64,000 nt of DNA from Oegoconia quadripuncta (lineage: Eukaryota > Arthropoda > Insecta > Lepidoptera > Autostichidae). Below, in pieces: positions 12,901 to 20,126 of this stretch; the stretch's first letter is position 1, and every line of letters begins with the position of its first letter. A program made the translations under genes and the position numbers. The stretch spans positions 30,820,853-30,884,852 of the forward strand of contig OX438742.1 in assembly GCA_949316235.1 (NCBI GenBank). Reading direction: 5' to 3'. The notes under the pieces are model-generated. The model was given only the letters and a program-made list of their open reading frames with translations, did no database searches and was not told where the DNA came from.

Positions 12901-15900
12901 GCAGCGCGTGGTATATAATTATACAACCTTACGCACTCGTAATAAGTACGAATACGCACGTAGGTACGTTTTTTGCATTAATAAATAATTTAATACACGT
13001 GTTTTCATCACCGGAATACACATTTTTTGCTCGATTTGCCAGGGGCACTACCATGCGCCTATATTTATATGGGACTAGCTTAAACCCGCGGCTTCGCACG
13101 CAATAATAATAATTGCCGTAAAATAAAATATTGAAAAATTTAATTAACTGAAGACTTGGCTGTATGGGCTTAATTTTCTTTGCTGTCTTTTCTAGATTTT
13201 TTAGTTTTTCCTTGATTCATACACCAAACACTACTTATATTCCAAATTTGAAGCTTCTAGGTCTGCTAGAAGTGCCTTAGAATTTTGATGATCGGTGAGT
13301 CAGTGACTGACAAAATTAAACAAAATTAAGAAATTTGACCCCTTATAATTCTTAAAAATACTGGTTCAAATTGAATGAAATTTTAAATATACGTGTCTTT
13401 ACAATGCCTGCATAGTTACTGAAAATTTCAGTCTTCTATTTTTATCCACAACGAAGTTACAGGGGGTCGAAAATGGTCTGAATTGCTTCGAGAAAAGGAT
13501 GGTACGGCCGTGACGCTTTTTTGCTCGACTTGGTGGGGGCACGGCCGTGCCCCCAGATAATTTTTAAATAACACGGCAGATATGAGTGTTCATAGTAATT
13601 TGTTTGGGAGCTAAACAGGACAGATAAGGATTTCTTTTCTATACAACTGCCGGCCGCTACTCGCATTTATTTAACTAGGTCAGCATTTTCGATTTATGTC
13701 AAAGAAGGTTTTCAAAATAATGATCAAATTGCCAAGCGTGTTAGAGAAAATCTTATTTTTTATACATGTAATGTTAAAAAATATAATTGTAACGAAAAAA
13801 GGGAGCTCATCTTCCATCGTCCTGTCCAACACACGCGGCAAAGATAAAAATGTGCAATGCAGCCTATGTCAATACCACGAAAAACTGCCAACACCTAAAG
13901 GATTGGTCAAAGAAAAATTTACCTTAATTACTTTGAAATATAATCCATTTCCATTGCTTGATAGTGGGATGCAGTACCCAGGAAAAGTGAGCTTTATTGT
14001 ACTTACGGTTCATTTTTCTTAGATCACAAGATATATTTGGACATCCAGGCTGCTAATATAATTTTAACACTGACTGACTGCTGCACAATGTCATCTCAAA
14101 CTATTAGCAAGAAGAATGCTTACTTACTTGAGAATTTGCAGAGCAATCCCTTTCTATCGAATAACTTCGCGTCGAATGGAGGCCAGTAATAGAACAATAA
14201 TTTAGCAGCAGAAACACGAGCACCCCAAGTGCCATATGCAATTACACAAAGAATATCCTTAACTACAGACTGTTTCATTGACATTAGACACTCAAGCAAT
14301 TGGCAATGATGTGCTGTGAAAGAATTGTACCGAGTTAAAAAAAATAATGTATAGAGTATTTATAGCTTATAGTAAAGCCGAAGAGTAGAGCATCTAATTA
14401 CCCTTACCGGGATTACTGGAATGCTGAAATACCATCATAATAATTGCTGCCACTGATTGAGATGCTTGACTTTCCTCCTCTTGCCCAGCGTAACGGCGAG
14501 CTGTAATAAATATACCAAATCATTTACATTACGCCTACCACTCATATTAATTAATTAACACAAATGCTAAAGCATGTTCTAAAATTAAATTATGACACAG
14601 TTTGAAAGTAAAGTAACGATTGTAATTTTGCTTCTATGCAATGTACAAATATAAACATACTTATTGTGAATGGCAGTATATAATAGCAAAGAAGATGTAG
14701 TATCTCCTGATGTAGGACGACAGGAAAAACGGCTACACAATACGCAACTAAAAACGGTAGGTTGTCGATCATATCATATTCTAAGAATGGCAGCAAACAA
14801 CCAAGACATTGAAGGACTGATTGACCGAATGCTGAAACAAAAGAAATATATAATTTACTTCCATTTATTTCATCTCAAGATTTCAGATCAGCAAGTGATC
14901 AACTAAAGTTAATGTTTTACCAAACCATCTGCAATTTATACAATCATTAATCTATGTTTGATCTTACATCCTAATTAATATGACACCAATAATGGAATCT
15001 ATGACGACAATTACAATAGAATCGAGTTCTTACTACAACTTTAAATTAGAACGCGCCATCTAAAATTGCCATTTAGTCTCTTGCAATGCGTTTCCTAAAT
15101 ACTTGTAAGACAGTACATTATAGTTTCGGATTATATAGTTGTTTTTTACGAAATGTTTAGTGTGCTAAATACTGCCCATTTCTAACATTTAATACCAAAG
15201 TAAAAATATTTAACCAAAAGGGATTCAGGACGTAAGCGTCCTGAATCCCTTTTGGTTAAGTATTTTACTGTAAGCAGTGTCCTAACCAAAATCTTGCGTC
15301 AATAGCTGACCTATTTGATTTGACAGCCAATAATGAATGTTACTCGAGTTAATTAAAACTAAGTTATTTCCATCTGAGAGGGTAAACAAAATACAATAGT
15401 GATAGGTTAGGATATCAGAACCATTAGGCAATAGATCTGGCCTGCAAATATCTAATAGTGCAAACAGTATTTTTCTGCTTCTGATAAATGAGTCAACAGT
15501 CAACGACCTTTGCATTTTCGCCGATGATAAATCAAAGAAATCAAGGACGAAATTAAGTTTCAATTCCAATTAAAAAAGCATTTATTAAAAAAGGCCTACT
15601 ATTCAGTAAATCAATTACTGGGCGAGTGAAAATGATCGATTCTATACCATTAATTAAAATAGTTTATTTATAGAATTGAATTGAACACTAAATCAAATTT
15701 ATGTGAATTATGATATAAAATAATGTGATATGTTAATGACAGCATGTTGTCATTGTAAGACTTATTAGATATAAATAATATATACCATAATAATTTTTTA
15801 TACAATGTAAGAATTTTTTCTAGTAATTATTACTGAAAACTAATTAATAATGTAAAACACATCTTACAGGTTGTCATATTTTTCTGCAGCTGTGTAACAA

Positions 15901-18900
15901 CAATTAATTACCTTGAATGCCATACTGTAAATGAGGTGCTGAATCCACCAGCTGAGAAATAGCATTAAAAAGGCCCTTGTAGTCCAAGTTAGGATATAAA
16001 GTCATCCGGTCTGCGTCATTGTCGGCATCACGCAGCATCTCTAAAGGTGATTGTGGTACATCTTTTAGCACACCTGAAATTGAAAGGGTACATTGTCACA
16101 TTTTGTTACACTTTATGATTTATTTATAATGTGTGCAAGAATTGGTTGAGCATTAAATTTATGTATAGTCTTATGACTATAATATATAATATCAGCAGCT
16201 ATCATACGAAAATCTGTTTATATACAGAATGAATTTTTGAAAATTCTTTGAGCGAGGTAAGTTAGACGCTTCGCTCGAGAAGGTATCTAGCCAGGAATCG
16301 AACCCGTTGATTTTGAAAAAAAAAACACACTGTATTATTACACCATTCGATAATGTCGCTAATAAGAAATGAATTCTGGGAATTAATAACATACGGCAAA
16401 GTTAAGGAAATTTCTAATTTCAAATTATTATTATCTATCGCGGGTAAAAGCCACAGTAAAAATGTAACGTATGCAAACATTTGAAATTAGAACATAAAAT
16501 GAATTGGTGCCCTTTAAGCCTTTCTGCGCTTTTGAATAGTGAGGTTGTGTCTGTGATTGTTTTGATTCAAAGATTCTTTTGCCTTTCCCTTTCCCATATG
16601 GGAGAGGATAGGGAACCCAAAAAAAAATTAATTGAGACGTCTAATCCGTCATGTATTGAGAACAATGGCCATCATTTTGAACAATTGATCAGTTAAGTTT
16701 TAATAGGTAGGTAAAGTAAGAAAAATAAAAAAGTATTTTGTTAAAAATGAGCTCTTTCCTTAAGTTTGCCGTATGTCATTACTTCCCAGAGGGCGGAGTG
16801 TGAGTTTTGTCTCGTTTATAACTTTACCATCGTTTACGCAAAAGTATCTATGAAAAAAAAAACTATCCGCTAGAGGCGCCGCACATTTCTTCATACAAAT
16901 CGTTACGTAAACGTGAACGCGGTAGTAAAGTTAAGTCGAAACAAAACTCACACTCCGCCCTCTGAATTCGTTCCTTATTAGCGACACGATCGAATGGTGT
17001 AATACATACAGTCATTCTAAATGAACGGGTTCGATTCCTGGCTAAGAATATTGAATTTCCAAAAATCCAATGATGCCGTTTTAGTTTTCATCAAAATCAG
17101 GCCCGAGACACCTTTGAGTACATTTCGATATTCCTCAAAGCGACTGACTTGGCCATCCACGTTCACTTGAAAAATTCAGTAAAACAACATCCGATTTACT
17201 TAGATATTAGGCATCATAATTATGATCATCATATCATCCGACTGACGTCCTCTGCTGGACAAGGCCTACCCCAAAGACACGATCGGTCCTACGACGCCTA
17301 CATCCAGCGGCTTCCCGCGAAATCGTCCGTCCACCTCGTGGGTGGCCTACACATGCTGCGTCTTCCCGTGCGTGGTCGCCACTAGAAAACCCTTCCGCCC
17401 CCAAAGGCGGAAACGTAGCCCATTGCTACTTAAGTTAGGCAATTCCACGACCTATATCAGTCAGCTTGGATTTTCTGTAGATCTCCTCATTTCTGATTCA
17501 ATCCCGCGGGGAAACTCCGAGCATAGCTCTCCAATGCCTTTCGGTGACCTTGAGCCTTCTTATAGAGCCCATAGTAGGCGACGTTTCAGTTCCATATATT
17601 CGTTACTGCCAACATACACTGATCAAAGACTTTCGTCTTGAGACATTGCAGTATTTAGAATGAGATGTTACGTAGCTTTCCAAACACTCTGCTCTGCCTG
17701 GATTTACCTAACTGGACTGTTTTCACAGGCACTCGTCGACAACTTCGAGGGTAGTGACTCCCATCTTCAGAGGGCTGGGTACAATATAGGCATTAAATAG
17801 TCTTTATCTTGTCCATATTCATTTTAAGACCGACTCCTTGAGAGACTCTATTGGGGCCACCGAGCATTTTGCCGAGGTCCTCCAGGTTCTCAGCCATAAT
17901 TACGGTATCTTTGACAAATCGAAGGTTTGTGATGCACTCGCCGTTGATATTGCTGCCGTCCTTTCCAGTCCAGGAACTTGAAGGGATCTTCCAATGCAGC
18001 AGTAACAGATCAGGGGATCCCCAAAATGTCTTACACCTCGCTGCAGTTGGATGGGCTTCGAGTTCCAATCATATGGCCACTACGCCGCATGCTGATATTT
18101 CCCTGAGGTCGCTTAGTTGCTTGCTCTCTACGAATAATAATGTATAACCGTAGCTCGAGCTATAATGAATTTGCATGGGAGAGCAGATTACAATTTTGAT
18201 ACTAACTATATCTACTTACTAAAATTGCTTAGGTGATTGATAAATATAATCATCTAACTAAACATTGGACCAGACAAAAGGATGTATATAAAATTACAGT
18301 ATCGTTATAAATCATGGATCAACCAAAGCAGTAACAATTTAGAATAACTTATGTTAATTTCCATTTTATTTTTTACCCTCTCATCATAACTTTTGTCTAA
18401 TTTATTTGGGTATTATGAGATTAGATTTCTGCTTGGACTTCAGCCACAAGGAATTCTTTAACTGGACTTTTTCACAATCAAAGCAGTTCCTGGAAAATTT
18501 CAACATAATCATTTTAGCAGTTTAGATATGAGTCCTGGAGTGAGAGGGTATAGCATCTATAATATTATTTTAAGTATAATATAATATTATTAGTATGGAT
18601 TAATTATAGGCTTCGCTTGCGTGGAATAGCTTTATCGTGGATAAATTTAATTTGTTTATCCCATGGGGACAACTCACTTTATAGAGATAAAAAGTATCCT
18701 ACGTCTTAATCCAGGGTATATTCTACCTATATACCAAATTTCATCCAAATCCATTCAGCCATTTCGCTGTGATTGAGCAACAAACAAACAAATAAATAAA
18801 CAAACATCCTAACTTTCGGATTTATAATATTAGTTAGATTAAACTACTCTATATCTCTATATGGTATAGGTACATGATGTAACTGTTAGATTTTTAATGT

Positions 18901-20064
18901 TATCTGGACTCACTGAGTAATGTTTGTGAGAAGTACTTGACCGTGTTGGCAATGTCAGTTCCATAGGGCAGGGGCTGGATGTTGTGCATGAGCCGCAGCT
19001 GACAGTCGTACAGGCTGCGGATCTTGGCCGTAACTGCGGATGTTGCAAGAAGTTTAAGTGTTGCCTTAACAAATCAGTTTGAAGATCTAATACACAAAAA
19101 CCAGTAGTCACCGGTTTATATCACTTGTTTTGGTACTGACAAAAGATCTAAAATGAAATAACTATCTGTAACCATTTATTGACTTATGCCAATATTCAAA
19201 TTAGGTACAAATTACTTCAGAAATGTGACTATATGATGATACTATAAAATTTTTTGAGAAAAATAGGCATTTACAGACAGCTATTAATTTACTTATTACA
19301 TTTTACATTGTCTTTTCAACATATATTTGTAATTGCAAATTATATTAAACAATTTACCTACATTACAAAACTGATATTATTTTAATCTTCAATTAAACTA
19401 TAAAATGTATTTGCTAATAAATATATGTAAGCAAAACATTACGACATCTATAATACATCTTAGCAACAAAGTACTTTCTGAGACAATATAAGTGCGAAGC
19501 AGTAACAGGCTACCAGGTACACAACACTCTGCTACAGCCTAAACAACCTGGAAGAAAGGGGACCACACAGCAAACAGGTAACATGTAGACAACAAGGAGT
19601 GAAGTAACCAATACGACTTGCATCTATAATAGAACAGACACATTGAATAGAACACTACACAAAGATCAAGGGCACAACAATTAATTAGTTCAACAAGGGT
19701 GCACTATCGTGCAACTTCCCCTATGAGGACAGTTAAAGGCAAAACGAGGGACATTCAAACACCATCAACAGACATAGACGTCATACAAAAGACATGTTTT
19801 CTTTGTGAAAACAAACTATTTTGAGATGTGAACAAGATGTTCATAGCTCAAAACAGATTTTGGTTTTTTTGGTATGAAGATTAAGTCACAGTGATGACAA
19901 AAGACCAATATTTGGAATTTGGGTAAAGCGGAAAACGTGCCGGCAGGGACAACAGATACAACCTCTGTACAACAGATATACCAACGCCCGTTTCACACGA
20001 GCTCACCTTTCTGATTGAGCGGCTCCAAAAGAAGCTGCATGTTATCGCACGCCTGCGACTGCAT
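749..20064 (-). CDS. unc79: unc79 (NALCN leak-channel accessory subunit), N-terminal part, 14 exons seen
   Basis: UNC79 is a very large HEAT-like protein that, with UNC80, binds and stabilises the NALCN/narrow abdomen sodium-leak channel in neurons; it has no known catalytic site. Exons read on the minus strand: 20007-20064, 18914-19033, 15912-16073, 14661-14831, 14408-14500, 14128-14313, 10304-10463, 8928-9000, 3750-3881, 2856-2981, 1467-1588, 1199-1388, 1006-1105, 749-904. All have AG/GT borders and compatible phases. Conserved blocks match human UNC79 in order: YGTDIANTVKYFSQTLLS, NLDYKGLFNAISQL, CQLLECLMSMKQSVVKDIL, SPPPLYLCIEC, YCQQCHGNRH, VGLCTPNPDTPEEVLGRL, LIPYGIITQSIWDFIMP. One expected short exon (phase 0 to phase 2) between 3881 and 8928 was not placed. 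Human UNC79 is about 2,600 residues, so roughly three quarters of the gene lies beyond the left edge. The family call is firm; start and missing exon are less so. Confidence 0.93.
1006..1105 (-). CDS. unc79: unc79 coding exon (about exon 14)
   Basis: 100 nt, phase 2 in, phase 0 out. Encodes LYCLIPYGIITQSIWDFIMP then SWMEAICADVPDK, nearly identical to human 'LCLIPYNVINQSVWECIMPE'. Acceptor TTTACAG|GTTG, donor TAAG|GTGACT. Confidence 0.96.
1199..1388 (-). CDS. unc79: unc79 coding exon (about exon 13)
   Basis: 190 nt, phase 1 in, phase 2 out. Encodes EIANTVEKLKTEHVCGWLRN, IAETHRSVLVSCLLPHPPHY and GHWDNLASKTHHLKDGLN, aligning with human 'VEKLKPQFVTKWLKTV...GGYWDKS...LKEGLNRI'. Acceptor TTTTGCAG|GAGA, donor AACAG|GTTGGT. 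Confidence 0.95.
1467..1588 (-). CDS. unc79: unc79 coding exon (about exon 12)
   Basis: 122 nt, phase 2 in, phase 1 out. Encodes YGVWLMVGLCTPNPDTPEEV then LGRLLSVLFHWFHVTSFSYT, matching human 'FGIWFLVSLCTPSENTPTES'. Acceptor TTTTAAG|GTAT, donor CACAG|GTACGC. Confidence 0.95.
1840..2080. mobile_element. MITE with about 35-bp terminal inverted repeats
   Basis: The left end (TGTACGTACAGTCAC...AAAAGTATACCC, 1840-1874) is repeated inverted at 2046-2080 with two or three mismatches. The 240-bp body has no coding potential. Size, TIR length and intronic position fit a non-autonomous DNA transposon; superfamily unknown. Confidence 0.7.
2856..2981 (-). CDS. unc79: unc79 coding exon (about exon 11)
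   Basis: 126 nt, phase 2 in and out. Encodes LLKEAKPINMEDPDSSTEQL then KPPLSVTLPDPISVEDRQHL. 'ISLLKEA' across the splice matches human UNC79 exactly; the rest is a less conserved acidic linker. Acceptor TTTACAG|CCTT, donor GGCAG|GTAATT. Confidence 0.9.
3750..3881 (-). CDS. unc79: unc79 coding exon after the unplaced one (about exon 10)
   Basis: 132 nt, phase 2 in and out. Encodes YCQQCHGNRHNSRRGGDHVV, HTRLPQAWQMDSDMQTNLVE and AII. YCQQCHGNRH aligns with human YCKRCHSNHH, a Cys/His pattern that looks metal-binding (inference). Acceptor CTCTTAG|ATAC, donor ATAAG|GTATAT. Confidence 0.92.
5494..5555. repeat. Perfect 28-bp hairpin (loop ATTT)
   Basis: CTAACATGAGTATGATATTT...TATA is followed after 4 nt by its exact reverse complement. 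The stem is AT-rich and sits in the large unc79 intron 3882-8927. It could be a tiny palindromic MITE or a transcribed hairpin; no family recognised. Confidence 0.8.
5815..6150 (+). mobile_element. tRNA-derived lepidopteran SINE
   Basis: The head contains a tRNA-like B box (GGTTCGATCCC near 5872) in a tRNA-like context. The body includes GCCAAGCAACAATG and CCCCAAATAAGATGGCGTTTC, and it ends ...CCGTTGTGCATAAAAAAAATG. Two other partial copies of the same family are at 48175-48350 (+) and 51927-52060 (-). It is spliced out with an unc79 intron. Confidence 0.75.
6315..6568 (+). repeat. Dispersed lepidopteran repeat ending in GACGAAGTCGCGGG...GCTAGT
   Basis: Contains the widely scattered blocks 'GGACGGATCGGGCTGAAATT' and 'CACGCGGACGAAGTCGCGGG', ending in AGCTAGTTA. 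The same tail type appears inverted in sense at 29770-29815. Such tails mark non-autonomous elements common in moth and butterfly introns; the class (Helitron- or LINE-derived) is not decidable here. Confidence 0.6.
6570..7100 (+). repeat. Unclassified repeat, copy 1 (partner at 24770-25170)
   Basis: Shares, in the same order, 'GATAGAGCCGAGTGTGTTTA', 'CGTTTTTCAATAT', 'TTATCACTTGGCTGTATGA', 'TGCTCTTTGCCATAGCAAAT' and 'ACCGGTGAAATTAGAT' with 24770-25170. The 172-codon plus-strand frame here (6572-7090) is not kept in the other copy, so I do not call it a gene. Confidence 0.65.
7503..7538. repeat. CT-rich microsatellite
   Basis: Short imperfect (CT)n tract in an unc79 intron. Confidence 0.7.
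8928..9000 (-). CDS. unc79: unc79 coding exon 8
   Basis: 73 nt, phase 2 in, phase 0 out. Encodes EHPNQRFFDILHPQQQVSMV then CENK, equivalent to human 'HSEWLIDVLLPQAEISAICQKK'. Acceptor CTTTGCAG|AGAA, donor ACAAG|GTGGGT. The next exon (human 'NCSSHVRRAVVTCFSAGC...' region) was not found. Confidence 0.88.
9990..10300 (-). mobile_element. 3' part of a Jockey/CR1-like LINE
   Basis: The minus strand encodes TSFIMRTAKVWNSLPASVFP then DTYNLGIFKSKVNRHLL, the conserved C-terminal motif of many insect LINE reverse transcriptases, followed by the known 3'UTR block 'CTCACCTGATGGAAAGTGA' read on the plus strand. A second copy is at 47230-47500. It abuts the donor of unc79 exon 7 (10304) without entering the exon. 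Confidence 0.75.
10304..10463 (-). CDS. unc79: unc79 coding exon 7 (cysteine-rich)
   Basis: 160 nt, phase 1 in, phase 2 out. Encodes DLVPFLCQRDMCPNAGSAEA, then AKVCYDHCISVTFASDSPPP and LYLCIECANEIH. The spaced cysteines match UNC79's conserved Cys/His-rich stretch. A LINE-derived repeat starts just past the donor (ACAG|GTAACT). Confidence 0.95.
11446..11599. mobile_element. 154-bp MITE with about 40-bp TIRs
   Basis: Begins TACAGGTTGATTGGTAAAAC and ends with the near reverse complement (GTTTTACCCTCACCTGTA); the match runs inward through GATTCCTTTTAAGGAGTGA. No coding capacity. TA-rich flanks would suit a TA-targeting superfamily. It lies in unc79 intron 7. Confidence 0.85.
11700..12390. repeat. 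Near-perfect 317-bp inverted repeat with 57-bp spacer
   Basis: Left arm 11700-12016 (CCCATCAAAAACAATACTTG ...) is matched inverted by 12074-12390. Arms are the same length, and by eye I count about two mismatches (near 11854/12236 and 12000/12090). The spacer holds a tandem pair of ATTGAATTTACAYGTSTTTT. Neither arm codes for a recognisable protein. It sits in unc79 intron 7 and would fold into one long hairpin if transcribed. Confidence 0.95.
12755..12915. other. GC-rich island in an AT-rich intron
   Basis: About 160 bp rich in GCGCG, CTCGCTC and CCCCGCC words in otherwise AT-rich DNA, ending at GTGGTATATAATTATAC. It could be a repeat fragment or an internal promoter or enhancer. The next segment ends in 'GGGACTAGCTTAAACCCGCG', a lepidopteran repeat start, which favours a mobile-element origin. 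Confidence 0.4.
13072..13460 (+). repeat. Dispersed lepidopteran repeat ('ACTAGCTTAAACCCGCGGCT')
   Basis: Opens with the common ACTAGCT...CCCGCGGCTTCGCACGC motif and continues with the non-coding body usual for these repeats, to about 13460 (AACGAAGTTACAGGGGGTC). No open frame. Confidence 0.5.
14128..14313 (-). CDS. unc79: unc79 coding exon 6
   Basis: 186 nt, phase 1 to 1. Encodes HHCQLLECLMSMKQSVVKDI, LCVIAYGTWGARVSAAKLLF and YYWPPFDAKLFDRK, strongly matching human 'YHCQLLECLMKYKQEVWKDL'. Acceptor TTCACAG|CACA, donor TCAA|GTAAGT. Confidence 0.95.
14408..14500 (-). CDS. unc79: unc79 coding exon 5
   Basis: 93 nt, phase 1 to 1. Encodes RRYAGQEEESQASQSVAAII then MMVFQHSSNP, matching the UNC79 'SSMLMIAMQYTSNP' segment. 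Acceptor ATTACAG|CTCG, donor CCCG|GTAAGG. Confidence 0.92.
14661..14831 (-). CDS. unc79: unc79 coding exon 4
   Basis: 171 nt, phase 1 to 1. Encodes FGQSVLQCLGCLLPFLEYDM then DNLPFLVAYCVAVFPVVLHQ and EILHLLCYYILPFTI, matching the hydrophobic helical stretch of UNC79 that begins 'LLPFLNDDILSTLPY'. Donor ATAA|GTATGT. Confidence 0.94.
15198..15262. repeat. Palindrome, about 30-bp arms, 4-nt loop
   Basis: TTAACCAAAAGGGATTCAGG plus ACG is followed by TAAG and then its reverse complement. Flanking TAAAAATA.../...TATTTTA extends the stem with small bulges. Located between unc79 exons 3 and 4. Confidence 0.8.
15912..16073 (-). CDS. unc79: unc79 coding exon 3
   Basis: 162 nt, phase 1 to 1. Encodes VLKDVPQSPLEMLRDADND followed by RMTLYPNLDYKGLFNAISQL and a PHLQYGIQ end, matching the UNC79 'YPSLDYQGLY' region. 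Acceptor TTTCAG|GTGTG, donor TCAAG|GTAATT. Confidence 0.94.
16290..17043. repeat. Inverted repeat of a tRNA-like sequence, right arm interrupted by a MITE
   Basis: Left arm 16290-16409 runs GCCAGGAATCGAACCCGTT ... ACACCATTCG ... GAATTC|TGGGAA ... ACATACGGCAAAGTTAAGGA. The right arm (16752-17043) holds the same blocks inverted but is split at GAATTC by a 176-bp MITE. The GGTTCGATTCC words look like a Pol III B box, so the arms may be SINE-derived. Lies between unc79 exons 2 and 3. Confidence 0.75.
16788..16963. mobile_element. 176-bp MITE with TIR AGAGGGCGGAGTGTGAGTTT
   Basis: The ends AGAGGGCGGAGTGTGAGTTT and AAACTCACACTCCGCCCTCT are exact inverse copies, and the TIR continues inward over 'AACTTTAC...GTTTACG'. 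The interior is short and non-coding. The uninterrupted site is preserved at about 16368-16380 in the partner arm. Confidence 0.85.
17220..18125 (-). mobile_element. RTE-like LINE remnant (reverse transcriptase to 3' region)
   Basis: The minus strand at 17793-18068 encodes GECITNLRFVKDTVIMAENL then EDLGKMLGG and VGLKMNMDKIKTI. This is the RT palm region, with FADD decayed to FVKD, of the RTE-type LINEs common in Lepidoptera. Towards 17220 the frame continues in fragments down to the '3-end' block GACGTCCTCTGCTGGACAAG. Frames are broken by indels. It lies between unc79 exons 2 and 3. Confidence 0.8.
18600..18840 (+). repeat. Lepidopteran SINE/LINE-tail repeat
   Basis: Carries GGCTTCGCTTGCGTGGAAT, ATACCAAATTTCATCCAAAT, CCATTTCGCTGTGATTGAGC and a (AACAAATA)n stretch ending in TTTATAATATTAGTTAG, a combination seen at many loci in moths and butterflies. 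Non-coding. Confidence 0.7.
18914..19033 (-). CDS. unc79: unc79 coding exon 2
   Basis: 120 nt, phase 1 in and phase 1 out. Encodes TAKIRSLYDCQLRLMHNIQP then LPYGTDIANTVKYFSQTLL, close to the most conserved N-terminal block of UNC79. Acceptor ...CGCAG|TT, donor CTCA|GTGAGT. Confidence 0.93.
19034..20006. other. unc79 intron 1 with a T-poor, A/C/G-rich stretch
   Basis: The 3' part (19034-19480) is ordinary AT-rich intron. From about 19490 to 19860 the plus strand is rich in A, C and G and poor in T (GGTAACATGTAGACAACAAG style), with stops in every frame checked. In the direction of unc79 transcription it is therefore T-rich. No repeat family recognised. Confidence 0.4.
20007..20064 (-). CDS. 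unc79: unc79 first coding exon (putative start)
   Basis: Reads MQSQACDNMQLLLEPLNQK and ends in phase 1 at a strong donor (AAAG|GTGAGC). It joins in frame to the KIRSLYDCQLRLMHNI block of the next exon, the place where human UNC79 has a similarly short leader. The Met at 20064 is the first; a second in-frame Met is at 20040. An acceptor-like CTTTTTCAG just upstream, near 20125, suggests the 5'UTR is itself spliced. The leader is not conserved, so the exact start is uncertain. Confidence 0.6.
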
Positions 20065-20126
20065 TAGGGGACACACAAAAAGCTTTGACTACGCAATGAA
20101 GCCTCCCCACTTCCAACACCTCTGAA

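Noticed and set aside
13696..14022. 108-codon plus-strand frame with CSLCQYH
   Set aside because: Inside an unc79 intron on the opposite strand; the C..C.H spacing alone is too weak and nothing around it supports a transposase or zinc finger.
18857..19111. 84-codon minus frame over unc79 exon 2
   Set aside because: Wrong frame; the frame giving KIRSLYDCQLRL is the conserved one.
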